DNA from: an uncultured Rothia sp. | Lineage (GTDB): Bacteria; Actinomycetota; Actinomycetes; Actinomycetales; Micrococcaceae | Direction: 5' to 3' | DNA: 64,000 nt | NCBI GenBank assembly: GCA_946221065.1 | Contig: CAMIIO010000004.1 | Location: 186,001 to 250,000 of the forward strand | In this document: one piece after another, positions 53,810 to 62,465 of the stretch | How positions within the stretch are numbered: the first letter of the stretch is position 1 | Layout: every line of letters starts with the position of its first letter | Made by a program: the position numbers and the translations under genes | Notes under the pieces: model-generated | The model's input: only the letters and a program-made list of their open reading frames with translations | Told to the model about the DNA's origin: nothing | Database searches by the model: none

Positions 53810-55297
53810 CTACTTCACGATTTTCTGGTGGTTCGCATCGAGCCCAGAAACATCTACCTGTTCCAGCGGAATGAGCCTGTCCTTGGTGAGGAACTTATGA
53901 ACCAGCCACACGGCGAGGAAAATGGGTAGACCAATGTACGCAGACATGATCTCTACGAAGTGTCCCTCGAACACTGCCTGGTAATTTTGCCCCAGAATCA
54001 CAATCACGCACATCACGAACGCAACGATGGGTCCCAACGGGAAAAGCGGTGCCACATACGGCAGTTCGTTCACATTGTGCCCTTGCTTAATAAAGGCGCG
54101 GCGGAATCGGTAGTGGCACACCGCGATTCCCACCCATGCAATGAATCCGGAGAGCCCGGAAATACTTACCAGCCAGGTGTATGCACCGCCTTCGCCCATA
54201 ACGGTGGTGAGGAAACCAAAGAGTCCAACGGAAGCCGTAGCGATTAGTGCCGGCATAGGAATACCACGACGGTTAACCTTTGAAAAAATCCTTGGTGCTT
54301 TGCCCTCAATAGCCAGCGAGTAGAGCATACGAGAGGAAACGTATAGACCAGAGTTACCGGCAGAGAGAATAGCGGTGAGAATCACGGCATTCATCACCGA
54401 AGCAGCAACGGCGATACCCGCGCGCTCAAAAACCAGGGTGAAGGGTGAGAAAGCGATATCGGTGTCATCGGCACGAAGTAAGTTGAGGTCGGTATAGGGA
54501 ATCAAGAAACCAATCACAATGAATGCGCCCACATAAAACAGCAGAATACGCCAGAAAACGGAGTGGATTGCCTTGGGCACATCGCGGCGCGGGTTCTCGG
54601 ACTCACCCGCGGCAACACCAACCATTTCGGTTCCCTGGAAAGAGAATCCTGCCACCATAAAGATCGAAATAATGGAGAGCCAGCCGCCCACGAAGGGAGC
54701 CTCCCCTGTGGTCCAGTTCTCAAAGCCCGGTGATTCCCCGCCCATAATGCCGGCAATCATGGCAACTCCGGCAATGAGGAACACAATAATAGTGACTACC
54801 TTAATGGTGGCGAGCCAAAATTCGCCCTCACCGTAGGCGCGGGCAGAGAGCGCGTTCAGGGCAAAAAGAATCACCAAGAATGCTCCCGCCCACACCCACG
54901 GGGGCACGCCTGGGAGCCAAAAGTTCATCACAATACCCGCTGCCACAAGTTCAGCCGCCACGGTAATCGCCCAGTTGAACCAGTAGTTCCAGCCCATTGC
55001 AAAACCAAACGACGGCGAAACGTAGCGGGAGGCAAAGGTTTGGAAGGAGCCTGGTACGGGTAAGTGGGAGGACATCTCACCCAGTGACTGCATGAGCAGT
55101 AGCACCATGAGCCCAATGACGGAGTATGCCAGTAACGCACCACCTGGACCAGCTGTTGCAACGGTAGCGCCGGACGCCACAAAAAGCCCGGTACCGATAG
55201 CACCACCAATAGCGATCATCTGCATATGGCGGCTTTTAAGGCCGCGCTGTAGCTGCTTTTCTGATGGGGGCAGCTCTTCCCGCACGCGTTCAGACAT
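53810..55297 (-). CDS. lysP: Amino acid permease, LysP-like
   Basis: A 495-residue, 12-TM APC-superfamily permease. It matches E. coli LysP closely by eye: LKSRHMQMIAIGGAIGTGLF, GFAMGWNYWFNWAITVAAEL, FSFQGTEMVGVAAGESENPR and LLFYVGAFIVIGFLIPYTD. Lysine uptake is the likeliest role; a related cationic or broad amino acid is not excluded. ATG 55297 with GAAGGG upstream. No lysine riboswitch seen in the short leader. Confidence 0.88.
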   Translation of the reverse strand: MSERVREELPPSEKQLQRGLKSRHMQMIAIGGAIGTGLFVASGATVATAGPGGALLAYSVIGLMVLLLMQSLGEMSSHLPVPGSFQTFASRYVSPSFGFAMGWNYWFNWAITVAAELVAAGIVMNFWLPGVPPWVWAGAFLVILFALNALSARAYGEGEFWLATIKVVTIIVFLIAGVAMIAGIMGGESPGFENWTTGEAPFVGGWLSIISIFMVAGFSFQGTEMVGVAAGESENPRRDVPKAIHSVFWRILLFYVGAFIVIGFLIPYTDLNLLRADDTDIAFSPFTLVFERAGIAVAASVMNAVILTAILSAGNSGLYVSSRMLYSLAIEGKAPRIFSKVNRRGIPMPALIATASVGLFGFLTTVMGEGGAYTWLVSISGLSGFIAWVGIAVCHYRFRRAFIKQGHNVNELPYVAPLFPLGPIVAFVMCVIVILGQNYQAVFEGHFVEIMSAYIGLPIFLAVWLVHKFLTKDRLIPLEQVDVSGLDANHQKIVK

Positions 55298-55394
55298 GAA
55301 CCGGACCCTTCGGTCTTAAGGAAAACTAATGGACGTTAAGAATAACTTCAGATTACCACCGGGGAACGTATGCGAGAACGCTTTATGAAGAGGC

Positions 55395-55871
55395 TTACTC
55401 GGTAACAGCTTGTGTTACGTCGGGTTCGCATTCCGATTCTTTAAGCGTAACGTTAGTGGGGTGTTCTATCGTCCGGGAAACGGTGCAGTCCTTATCGTGG
55501 GAAAGCTTCAGTAGCCGATCAATCATTTTCTGTGCTTGTTTTCCCGCAGCGTCCTGCGGGAACTTCACGGTAAAGCTGACCTCCACGTCTTCTAGCCGCA
55601 CGGCGTCATCCTCGGTAATTTTGAGGGCGGAGGAAACCGCTTCAAATACTTCCGGCTCACTACGGCGGCTAGTGACCACATCAACATCGACGGCGGAGCA
55701 CCCGGCGACGGCGGCGAGTAAAAGTTCAACAGGGGTCAGTAGCCCCTCTCCTTGCCCAAACTCTAGGCTGGCGCCGTCTGCATTGGTGGCGCGGTACTGC
55801 TTGGTGGCAAGTCGCTCAAGATGTACTGCACGGTAGCCGGGGTGGTCGGTACGGTTTTGTTCTGCACTCAT
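55395..55871 (-). CDS. OsmC-family protein
   Basis: A 158-residue OsmC/Ohr-fold protein, probably a thiol-dependent hydroperoxide reductase or relative. The two conserved Cys are in LAAVAGCSAVDVDVV and SHDKDCTVSRTIEH. The first residues contain LEFGQGEGLLTPVELLL, typical of the family. It is divergent from azlC with about 97 bp between starts. Confidence 0.87.
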   Translation of the reverse strand: MSAEQNRTDHPGYRAVHLERLATKQYRATNADGASLEFGQGEGLLTPVELLLAAVAGCSAVDVDVVTSRRSEPEVFEAVSSALKITEDDAVRLEDVEVSFTVKFPQDAAGKQAQKMIDRLLKLSHDKDCTVSRTIEHPTNVTLKESECEPDVTQAVTE

Positions 55872-55967
55872 CGTCTAATCTCTCTAGGTGGCACGGTTCT
55901 AGTGTCTTTGACACTACTACCCACTAGGATAGTGCCAGATGTTTCCATTGATCCGAGGAGTTTGCCC

Positions 55968-56788
55968 ATGTCTGCCCGCGATTCCGAGTCTCCTGCGCTG
56001 AAGGTTTCTTCCTCACCTGCTTCTCCGTCGGAATCGTTCCCGGAGGATTCCGGTGTTCGGGAGACCGTTCGTATCTGTTGGGTGATGTGGGCTGGGCTTT
56101 TTGTGATGGGCATGGGGCTGGGCGTGCTTGTTTCTGCTTCCGGGTTGCCCTGGTGGGTTGCGCCGGCGCTATCGGGAATTGTTTTTGCCGGTTCTCTGGA
56201 GTTTTTGTTGGTGGGTTTGCTCGCGGCGGCGTCTCCGCTGTCCGTGATTGCTTCATCAACCCTGCTCATTAACGCCCGGCACCTGGTGTATGGAATTTCC
56301 TATCCGCTTCAGCAGGTACGCGGACCTTTTGCCAAGTTTATTGCCGTCTATATGCTGTGTGATGAGACTTATGCACTCAATACTACCGGCCCGGGTTCGG
56401 AGAAGCTACGGCAGTCCCGCATTATGACGATTACCGTAGGCATGTGGATATTCTGGGTTCTGGGTTCCCTACTGGGGGTCGTGCTGGGGCGTCGTTTTTG
56501 AGCCATCTCAAGGGTATTGATTTTGTGATGACGGCAATGTTCTTGGTGCTAGCTATTGATTCTTATCGCACCATCAAAGATAACGTCTGTGCTCTCATGG
56601 CGGTAGGCTCGGCAATCTTTGCGCTGCTCATCGCGCCCGATTCCATGCTTTTAATTTCTCTCTTAACGCTGGTGGTTCTTCTCGTGATCCGTCACATTGT
56701 GCAATCCAAACGGACCCGAGCCTTCCCATCCGACGACGTCGCACCCAGCGAGCACCTCAGTTCGGCAAACGAAAAGGCGGGCCAGTAA
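55968..56788 (+). pseudogene. azlC: Branched-chain amino acid exporter subunit AzlC, frameshifted
   Basis: Exporter subunit that works with AzlD. ATG 55968 has AGGAG 7 bases upstream. The first frame ends at TGA 56499-56501 after LGSLLGVVLGRRF. The remaining domain (SFLSHLKGIDFVMTAMFLVL, AIDSYRTIKDN) is in the -1 frame and ends at 56788. The switch lies in 56474-56489, where GGGGG and GGGG runs occur; one extra G restores AzlC. Motifs of AzlC (SGIVFAGSLEFLLVGLLAAA, NARHLVYGISYP) are otherwise intact. Stop overlaps azlD start (TAATG). Confidence 0.85.
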
Positions 56789-57114
56789 TGCCTACTACTT
56801 CTTATCTGCTCGCCGCTATTGGTCTTGCCGCCGCCATTACTTTTACCTTGCGACTTATTCCCTTTGTTATTAAAAATGCGCTCAAAGATAACGAACTGGT
56901 CAAAAATCTTGCCGGCTGGCTTCCTATGGGCGCGCTGATTATTTTGGGGCTATTTGTGCTGGCGGAAATTGACTATAACTCTAGGGAAACGGCTTTTCCC
57001 TATCTCATTGCCGCCGTCGTCACCGTGGTGGTTCATGTGTGGCGGAAGAATATTGTGGTGAGTCTGCTCCTCGGTACGGTTACCTGCGTGATACTGGCTA
57101 ACTGGGTGTTTTAG
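56788..57114 (+). CDS. azlD: Branched-chain amino acid exporter subunit AzlD
   Basis: A 108-residue membrane protein with four hydrophobic segments, beginning MPTTSYLLAAIGLAAAITFT; the conserved FTLRLIPFVI and WLPMGALIILGLFVL are AzlD features. It overlaps azlC by one base in the typical ATG/TAA arrangement. Intact, but useful only if AzlC is made. Confidence 0.9.
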   Translation: MPTTSYLLAAIGLAAAITFTLRLIPFVIKNALKDNELVKNLAGWLPMGALIILGLFVLAEIDYNSRETAFPYLIAAVVTVVVHVWRKNIVVSLLLGTVTCVILANWVF

Positions 57115-57170
57115 TGCTTTAGCACTGCAGACTATCTTTATCCAATAAGAGAGTTCATTCTTTAGAGAGA

Positions 57171-57201
57171 AAGGTAGCGCTGGATAATCCAGCGCTACCT
57201 T
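57171..57201. terminator. Bidirectional terminator between azlD and tpx
   Basis: A perfect 14-bp stem (aaggtagcgctgga with tccagcgctacctt) and a tiny loop; it lies between convergent genes. Confidence 0.85.
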
Positions 57202-57260
57202 TATGCTTAGTGTATTTCTTCTAGGCTAGTTGAGCTTTTTATTAAGCTTTTTAGGTAGCC

Positions 57261-57758
57261 TTAGGAGATTGCGGTGAGTGCCTCGTTGTAGTCGGGCTCT
57301 TCGGTGATTTCGGGAACAAGCTGGGTGTACACAACCTTGCCCTGCTCATCCAGTGCCACGACGGCGCGAGCCAACAAGCCTTCGAGCGGGCCTGAGGTCT
57401 GCAAAACGCCAAAGTCCTCGCCAAAGGTGGAGCGGAAAGCGGAGGCGGATACCACGTTTTCAATACCCTCTGCTGCGCAGAAACGATCCAGCGCGAAGGG
57501 GAGATCTTTGGAAACACAGAGAACTACGGTGTTATCTAGTCCAGCTGCCTTCTGGTTGAAAGTACGCACAGACTGTGCGCAAACGCCGGTATCTACCGAG
57601 GGGAAGATGTTGAGAACAACTTTCTTGCCCTCAAAAGTCTTTGCGGTGATGTCCGAGAGGTCGATGCCCACCACGGTAAATTCGGGAGCTACTGCACCCT
57701 TTGCGGGGAGCTCACCATTAGTAGTTACAGGGTTTCCTTGAAATTTAGTTTCAGCCAT
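57261..57758 (-). CDS. tpx: Thiol peroxidase
   Basis: Tpx-type atypical 2-Cys peroxiredoxin of 165 residues, reduces hydroperoxides using thioredoxin. Peroxidatic Cys in PSVDTGVCAQSVRTFNQ; resolving Cys in DNTVVLCVSKDLPFALDRF. GNPVTTNGELPAKGAVAPEF at the start and FRSTFGEDFGVL are typical. Confidence 0.94.
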   Translation of the reverse strand: MAETKFQGNPVTTNGELPAKGAVAPEFTVVGIDLSDITAKTFEGKKVVLNIFPSVDTGVCAQSVRTFNQKAAGLDNTVVLCVSKDLPFALDRFCAAEGIENVVSASAFRSTFGEDFGVLQTSGPLEGLLARAVVALDEQGKVVYTQLVPEITEEPDYNEALTAIS

Positions 57759-57946
57759 AGTCCTATTGTGCGTGAGCTAAACAAAACTAGCAAGCCTTCT
57801 TATCATGCGCTAAGTGAACAAACGGTGAATCGTGTGCTGGCTTGCCGGCAAGGAATCGCCAATGCGACGTCGTCACAACCTCTAATAGGGCACGGGGCTG
57901 ACTAGAATCAACATCGGTACATCTGCCCTATTTTTTGGAGCCCTCA

Positions 57947-58112
57947 ATGAGTATGTCCTTCTCCCCCGCCGATTCCCATGAACTCATCCGTGTTACCGGT
58001 GCGCGGCAAAATAACCTCAAGAACGTGAGTGTGGAACTGCCTAAGCGCCGACTCACAGTATTTACCGGCGTTTCGGGTTCCGGTAAATCTTCGCTGGTGT
58101 TCGGCACGATTG
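57947..58112 (+). pseudogene. 5' remnant of a UvrA-like ATPase gene
   Basis: ATG 57947 with TTGGAG upstream opens 55 codons that read as the N-terminus of a UvrA paralogue: IRVTGARQNNLKNVSVELPK, RLTVFTGVSGSGKSSLVFGTI (Walker A TGVSGSGKSS). After GTI the family sequence stops abruptly and the reading continues into the antisense of the patatin gene's 3' end. The rest of the gene (several hundred codons) is missing. Confidence 0.8.
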
Positions 58113-58121
58113 GGATTTCTC

Positions 58122-59060
58122 TTAGAGTCCAATACTTTCTAATACCTGGCGCATCTGTGCCCGTCCCATCTCCACGGCCTGACGTTGCACCTTTTCTGAT
58201 TGCCCCACCATAGATATTTTCGGAGCGTTTTCCGGCGGAACCACCTGGTACACGCTAGGGGTATCGCGCATGAGAATCTCCAGTTCTTGCTTTCTGGCAT
58301 TCCGTCGATCCCACGTAAACGCCGCGCCGGAGGCATTACGTGCCATCCACCGCGCTACCGCCCGCTGTTTCAGGTGATGTGTTGTGGGTAGCTCAACGCT
58401 GGGACGGCGGGTTCTGAGTACCAAGATATCGGTAGCACCCTGCGCTAAAGCGGTTTCTACCGGAATGTTTTCTGCCATACCGCCGTCAATGAACCGTCTG
58501 CCGCCGAGTTCTACAGGCATACCCGAAAGCATGGGAATACGCATGGTCGCCTTCATCGCCGTCTTGAGGCTCGCTCGATCTTTAATATAGGGAGCAAGAT
58601 CCACGGATTCACCTGTATCGGTGTCTGTGGCCACGGGGTGATATTCCACGGGGCTTGCCAGGATCTCTTCAAAGCCCATGCGGGTAAAGTTTTCATAGAT
58701 GTGATCCACGAGGAAGTCTCCGTTGACTACGGGTTTTCCGCGGAGCGCATTGCCTACTTTGATGGCTCCTTTCATGGATTCCGATGCCCACCACCCGTGC
58801 ATGTTAGCGTTAGTGCGTTCGCAGATGAACCAGGCGCCGTTGAGTGCGCCCGCCGACGCCCCGTAGACGGCGTCACATACCGGCAGCATTTCGGCTTCTT
58901 CTAGAGCACCCACCATTCCTCCACCAAATGCAGCATGAGACGATCCACCTTCAAAGACAATCGCTAATTTGCGATCATCTTTTCGAGCATTGGGACGGGA
59001 ATTTGTTGTTTTTCGATCTCGAATGAGATGAAGTGTCGTGTTATTCTCCGGTGTATTCAT
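58122..59060 (-). CDS. Patatin-like phospholipase
   Basis: A 312-residue putative lipid acyl hydrolase. ATG 59060 preferred, with GAAGGA 8 bases upstream; the ATG at 59069 sits on the ribosome site itself. Oxyanion hole VFEGGSSHAAFGGGMVGAL, nucleophile GASAGALNGAW and catalytic Asp in FIDGGMAENIPVE (D-G-G) are intact. No signal peptide. Its 3' end abuts the UvrA remnant, so the deletion junction lies within about 10 bp. Confidence 0.88.
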   Translation of the reverse strand: MNTPENNTTLHLIRDRKTTNSRPNARKDDRKLAIVFEGGSSHAAFGGGMVGALEEAEMLPVCDAVYGASAGALNGAWFICERTNANMHGWWASESMKGAIKVGNALRGKPVVNGDFLVDHIYENFTRMGFEEILASPVEYHPVATDTDTGESVDLAPYIKDRASLKTAMKATMRIPMLSGMPVELGGRRFIDGGMAENIPVETALAQGATDILVLRTRRPSVELPTTHHLKQRAVARWMARNASGAAFTWDRRNARKQELEILMRDTPSVYQVVPPENAPKISMVGQSEKVQRQAVEMGRAQMRQVLESIGL

Positions 59061-59524
59061 AGTGTCCATCCTTCAAAAGTGTTGCCGAAAAATCAGTGTT
59101 GCTCTACGGGTCGGAACGAGAGTATTCCCTGGTAGGAGTACACTTCTCATCCGTTTGTCCCCTTTTTAAGCTATTGTCTTAATACTTTTGAATGAGGTTT
59201 GTATCGTGACTGAATATTACGTCCATAAAGATATGCCACGAATTACCTACTTTGTGTAGATTATTACCATCTATTGGACAGCATGCTTAGCATAGAATGA
59301 TTCAAATTGCTTTCTTTCGAAAATAAATATTCGCCAAAAACCGCATAACCACAGGGATTTACCTCACCTCTCCCGCCGCCAAAATTATCGCGGGTCCTGC
59401 GCTATAACGAACGATTCAAAATAGGTTCAAAAGTCTTATAGAATGTCCCCCAAACAACCCCCTATAGTAAGAAGTACCAGAAGAACCACAAGACATTCAC
59501 AACTAAAAAAGGGGACAAGTTTCC
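59061..59524. other. Gene-free region
   Basis: About 460 bp with only a 17-codon reading from GTG 59207. Moderately AT-rich. It should contain the promoters of the patatin gene and the small peptide gene; no clear -35/-10 pair is assigned. Confidence 0.4.
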
Positions 59525-59653
59525 ATGAAGAAACACGTTTGGGGCGTTAGCGCAGCAGTGCTACTAGGAGGGCTCACCCTCGCCTACACTCCGGCAACAG
59601 CGGACACCACCACTCCGCCGGAAAGCCAGCCTACGATTAGCGTCAACCAATAA
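59525..59653 (+). CDS. Small secreted peptide
   Basis: A 42-residue protein. Basic start MKKHVWGVSAA, a hydrophobic core (VLLGGLTLAY) and an AxA-type cleavage site (TPATA before DTTT) form a classic signal peptide. The mature part would be only about 17 residues (DTTTPPESQPTISVNQ). GGGGA lies about 9 bases before ATG. It could be a real secreted peptide or the start of a truncated surface protein. Followed by a terminator at 59780. Confidence 0.55.
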   Translation: MKKHVWGVSAAVLLGGLTLAYTPATADTTTPPESQPTISVNQ

Positions 59654-59779
59654 ACCAGAGCAACAACACGATGTAGGTCAAGCGGCCACTTAGCCAAATC
59701 GCCGCACGACTCATCCACCAGAAATGGCAAGGTTTCTGAGCGAAAATCTCAGCCAAGATACACGCAGAAGCCGGTCATC

Positions 59780-59819
59780 ATGAGGTCACTCTCTTCCCGG
59801 GAGTGACCTCATTGTTTTA
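59780..59819. terminator. Terminator after the small peptide
   Basis: A perfect 12-bp stem (atgaggtcactc with gagtgacctcat), 9-base loop, then tgttttaac. It also lies 70 bp beyond the macro-domain gene's stop, so it can serve both strands. Confidence 0.85.
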
Positions 59820-59888
59820 ACTCTCTTCCTCATACCCCGCCTGTTGGGACACAACGCAAAAACATGAGAGCCACCAAGAGCCTGCTGC

Positions 59889-60413
59889 CTACTTCTCCAA
59901 CGCCGCGCGATACCCTGCTTCGACATCGTCGCTAAATGCCACTAGATACACTTTTTCCACGGGCTCGGGGTGCTGACTCAGTTCGTCATGTAGCACCTCC
60001 ACCGCAACCTGCGTGGCATCATTGACCGGCCAACCGTACACACCGGCAGAAATCGTGGGAAAAGCAATGCTTCGCGCACCCAGCTCCCGCGCAAGAGCAA
60101 AAGAGTTGCGGTAACAGTTCTCTAGCAAATGACGACGGAGCTCGTGCGGGAAGAACACCGGGCCTACCGTGTGAATCACCCAGCGCGCCGGTAGGTTTCC
60201 CGCAGTGGTGCTCACCGCTTTACCGGTGGGCAGTCCCAGTCGATACTTTTCTTCACGGAGTTTTTTACACTCCTCCAGAATCGCAGGTCCTCCCGCACGA
60301 TGAATCGCGCCGTCAACTCCTCTACCTCCCATCAGTGTGGTGTTAGCGGCATTGACGACGGCGTCCACCGCGAGCGCGGTAATGTCACCCCGATAAATTA
60401 CTAGTGCAGTCAT
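59889..60413 (-). CDS. Macro-domain O-acetyl-ADP-ribose deacetylase
   Basis: A 174-residue single macro domain, YmdB-like, which hydrolyses O-acetyl-ADP-ribose or removes ADP-ribose (family knowledge). Motifs: GDITALAVDAVVNAANTTLM, GGRGVDGAIHRAGG (catalytic region) and IAFPTISAGVYGWP. Start ATG at 60411-60413. Confidence 0.92.
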   Translation of the reverse strand: MTALVIYRGDITALAVDAVVNAANTTLMGGRGVDGAIHRAGGPAILEECKKLREEKYRLGLPTGKAVSTTAGNLPARWVIHTVGPVFFPHELRRHLLENCYRNSFALARELGARSIAFPTISAGVYGWPVNDATQVAVEVLHDELSQHPEPVEKVYLVAFSDDVEAGYRAALEK

Positions 60414-60453
60414 GTCGTCATTGTCTCACTCTATGTGACTCTTGCAGAAGCCC

Positions 60454-61568
60454 CTAGAACCCCACGTACCCGTCACGGTTCATGAAAACTCCGTGTCCGT
60501 TCAACGTGTTCCAGCAGGTAAGTCCTGCTGTTTCGGAGGCGCACACTGTGGTTCCCTTATACACCACGGTTCCGTAGGGAACTACCTGGGCGGTGTCCGG
60601 GGTAATCCCCCAGCCCATCGCATCTGCTCTGGTTGTGAGTTCAGGCTCTGAGGTCGTTCCGATCTTTTGCAACACCCAGGGGGCCGGGAACACGCTCCCT
60701 GCTGGCTGTTCGTCGGATTCTGCCCAGTCTAGTGACCCACAGCTCATATCCGGCCCTGTAGATTGGATGTCGCATCCCATTCGGCCGCTAGGGGTTTTGA
60801 TGACGAAGGTGCCTTGACTGCTGGTTTGAGTTATTTCACTTGCCTGGGCAGGAATACCGCCACCTACCTGCTCATATGCCCCGGCTGCAACAGCGTTCTC
60901 CCAGGTGGGGTAGAACTATGTTCAGTTGGGCCGTAGCTAGGAAGAGCACCCGTGCGCTCCACTTTCTGCTCGGCTTCGTTCCAGCTAAAGGTTGAAATTG
61001 CAGTGTTGGATGCGCTGGCGTTGGGTTCTCCGGCTTTGGGCCAGCGGTAGGTAACCTCAATCGCTGAATCGCTGAGGCGGCGCACCTCTGGGTGAAAACC
61101 GTAGGCATGTTTGGTAGCTGTTCCTAAATATTCTCCCTGATGGAAAAGCATGATCTGGAACGGAGAAGATCCGGTGCCACCTTGAGTGGGCACAATTGCC
61201 CAGGCAAGATCTGCGCAGGGCTCGAACCCGGTGTCTGATTCAAGGTGAGGTGCCCACTGCAACCCTGCGTCGTCTCGGGAAAGTGGGGCAAGGTGCTGCA
61301 GTCCTTCTTGATAGGCTTTTTCGCCGGTTTTGTGAGGGTCGCATTGGGCTTCGGTTGTTTGTGACGCTGTGGGGCTAGAGCTTGCCGACTGCGTTGGTTG
61401 AGCGGTACTAGCCGAGGATGTGGGAGAGGGTGAAGTGGTGGCTGAGGCACTCGTTGGTGGAGCTGATGGGGTGGGGCTTTCTGCAGTATCCTGCCCAGAG
61501 TTTCCGGAGCACCCGGTAAGGACTACCGCAGAAAACGCGATGATTGATAGAACCCGAGGGTATTTCAT
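60454..61568 (-). pseudogene. LppP/LprE-DUF6636 lipoprotein, frameshifted
   Basis: ATG 61566-61568 starts a lipoprotein (lipobox LTGC), followed by a Ser/Thr/Pro-rich linker and an LppP/LprE-like domain (GFEPCADLAWAIVPTQGGTG, SPFQIMLFHQGEYLGTAT, EVTYRWPK). This frame ends at 60864. The second domain continues in the other frame to 60454 (GTFVIKTPSGRMGCDIQ, GLTCWNTLNGHGVFMNRDGY), which resembles DUF6636. A lost C in the CCCC run (plus-strand GGGG, 60907-60910) explains the break. Surface-exposed. Confidence 0.8.
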
Positions 61569-61607
61569 AGTGTTCTTTCGTTGTGCACGGAATAAGGGGG
61601 GGCAAGG

Positions 61608-62042
61608 CTAGTCTGTAAGGGGCGCGCCAACGTACTTCATGCCCGTGCTACCGGGTGCGGATTCCACAAAACCCATGGAGCGGTACAGCCCCATACCGGG
61701 AGGATCGCCAAAGAGCGTGATAAAAGCGTGAGGCGGTGCTGTTTCCAGAATCTTATCGAGGAGGGTCTGCAAAACCTTTCTGCCAATCCCCTGCCGTTGA
61801 TGTTCGGGAAGGGTCGCTATATCTGCAATAAGAAAACACCAGCCACCGTCGCCCAACACCCTCCCCATTGCAACGGCGGACCCGGACTCCCGCTCTCGAA
61901 CACTCACCCAGCACCAGGAATTTTTCAGCACTGGCGCCGCCTGGTGGACGGTTTTAGGGCTAAGACCGCTCTCTTTTCTCAACCGCACATATTCTTCAAC
62001 CGTGGGCGGCTCCAGCCACAACTCATACCGGGTAGTGTCCAT
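61608..62042 (-). CDS. GNAT-family N-acetyltransferase
   Basis: A 144-residue protein with the acetyl-CoA motif A region (IADIATLPEHQRQGIGRKVL) and the downstream FGDPPGMGLYRSMGFVES. Substrate unknown. It starts one base after the phnA stop, so the genes are cotranscribed. Confidence 0.88.
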   Translation of the reverse strand: MDTTRYELWLEPPTVEEYVRLRKESGLSPKTVHQAAPVLKNSWCWVSVRERESGSAVAMGRVLGDGGWCFLIADIATLPEHQRQGIGRKVLQTLLDKILETAPPHAFITLFGDPPGMGLYRSMGFVESAPGSTGMKYVGAPLTD

Positions 62043-62043
62043 A

Positions 62044-62403
62044 CTAATTTGCCTTCTTCACCACACTCGACTTGAGATACATCTGACCGGCACCAGGAAC
62101 CTTACCCTCAAGATCGTGCCCATTCACCGCCGATTCCAGAACCCGAATACCACGAACCTTCGTACCGCTCTTAATATCGGCACCGCCCTTAACCTTCAGG
62201 CCCTTCACAATCGTGACAGAGTCGCCATCTTGTAACTCATTCCCGACGGCGTCCAACACCTTCTGCGCAGTCGGTGCGGCATCATCATTAGGTTCGGACA
62301 CCTGTGTCCACTCATGACCGCACATGGGGCAAACCCACAGCTCGCCCATTTCGTAAGTGTAGTTTTCATTGCATGCCGGGCACGCGGGTGCGATATCAGT
62401 CAT
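62044..62403 (-). CDS. phnA: PhnA/YjdM-type zinc-ribbon protein
   Basis: A 119-residue protein of the PhnA family. The N-terminal zinc ribbon (CPACNENYTYEMGELWVCPM, then CGHEW) is followed by the PhnA core (QDGDSVTIVKGLKVKGG... GTKVRGIRVLE). Despite the name, most such proteins have no proven phosphonate role. ATG 62403 with GGAGG 5 bases upstream. Confidence 0.9.
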   Translation of the reverse strand: MTDIAPACPACNENYTYEMGELWVCPMCGHEWTQVSEPNDDAAPTAQKVLDAVGNELQDGDSVTIVKGLKVKGGADIKSGTKVRGIRVLESAVNGHDLEGKVPGAGQMYLKSSVVKKAN

Positions 62404-62465
62404 CTTTGCCTCCAAAGTTTCACGGTATTTGTTCTAGTCTTTTTGTTCTAGTTTACGTGTACCTC

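Noticed and set aside
55298..55394. Lysine riboswitch upstream of the LysP-like gene
   Set aside because: The leader is too short and shows no multi-helix fold.
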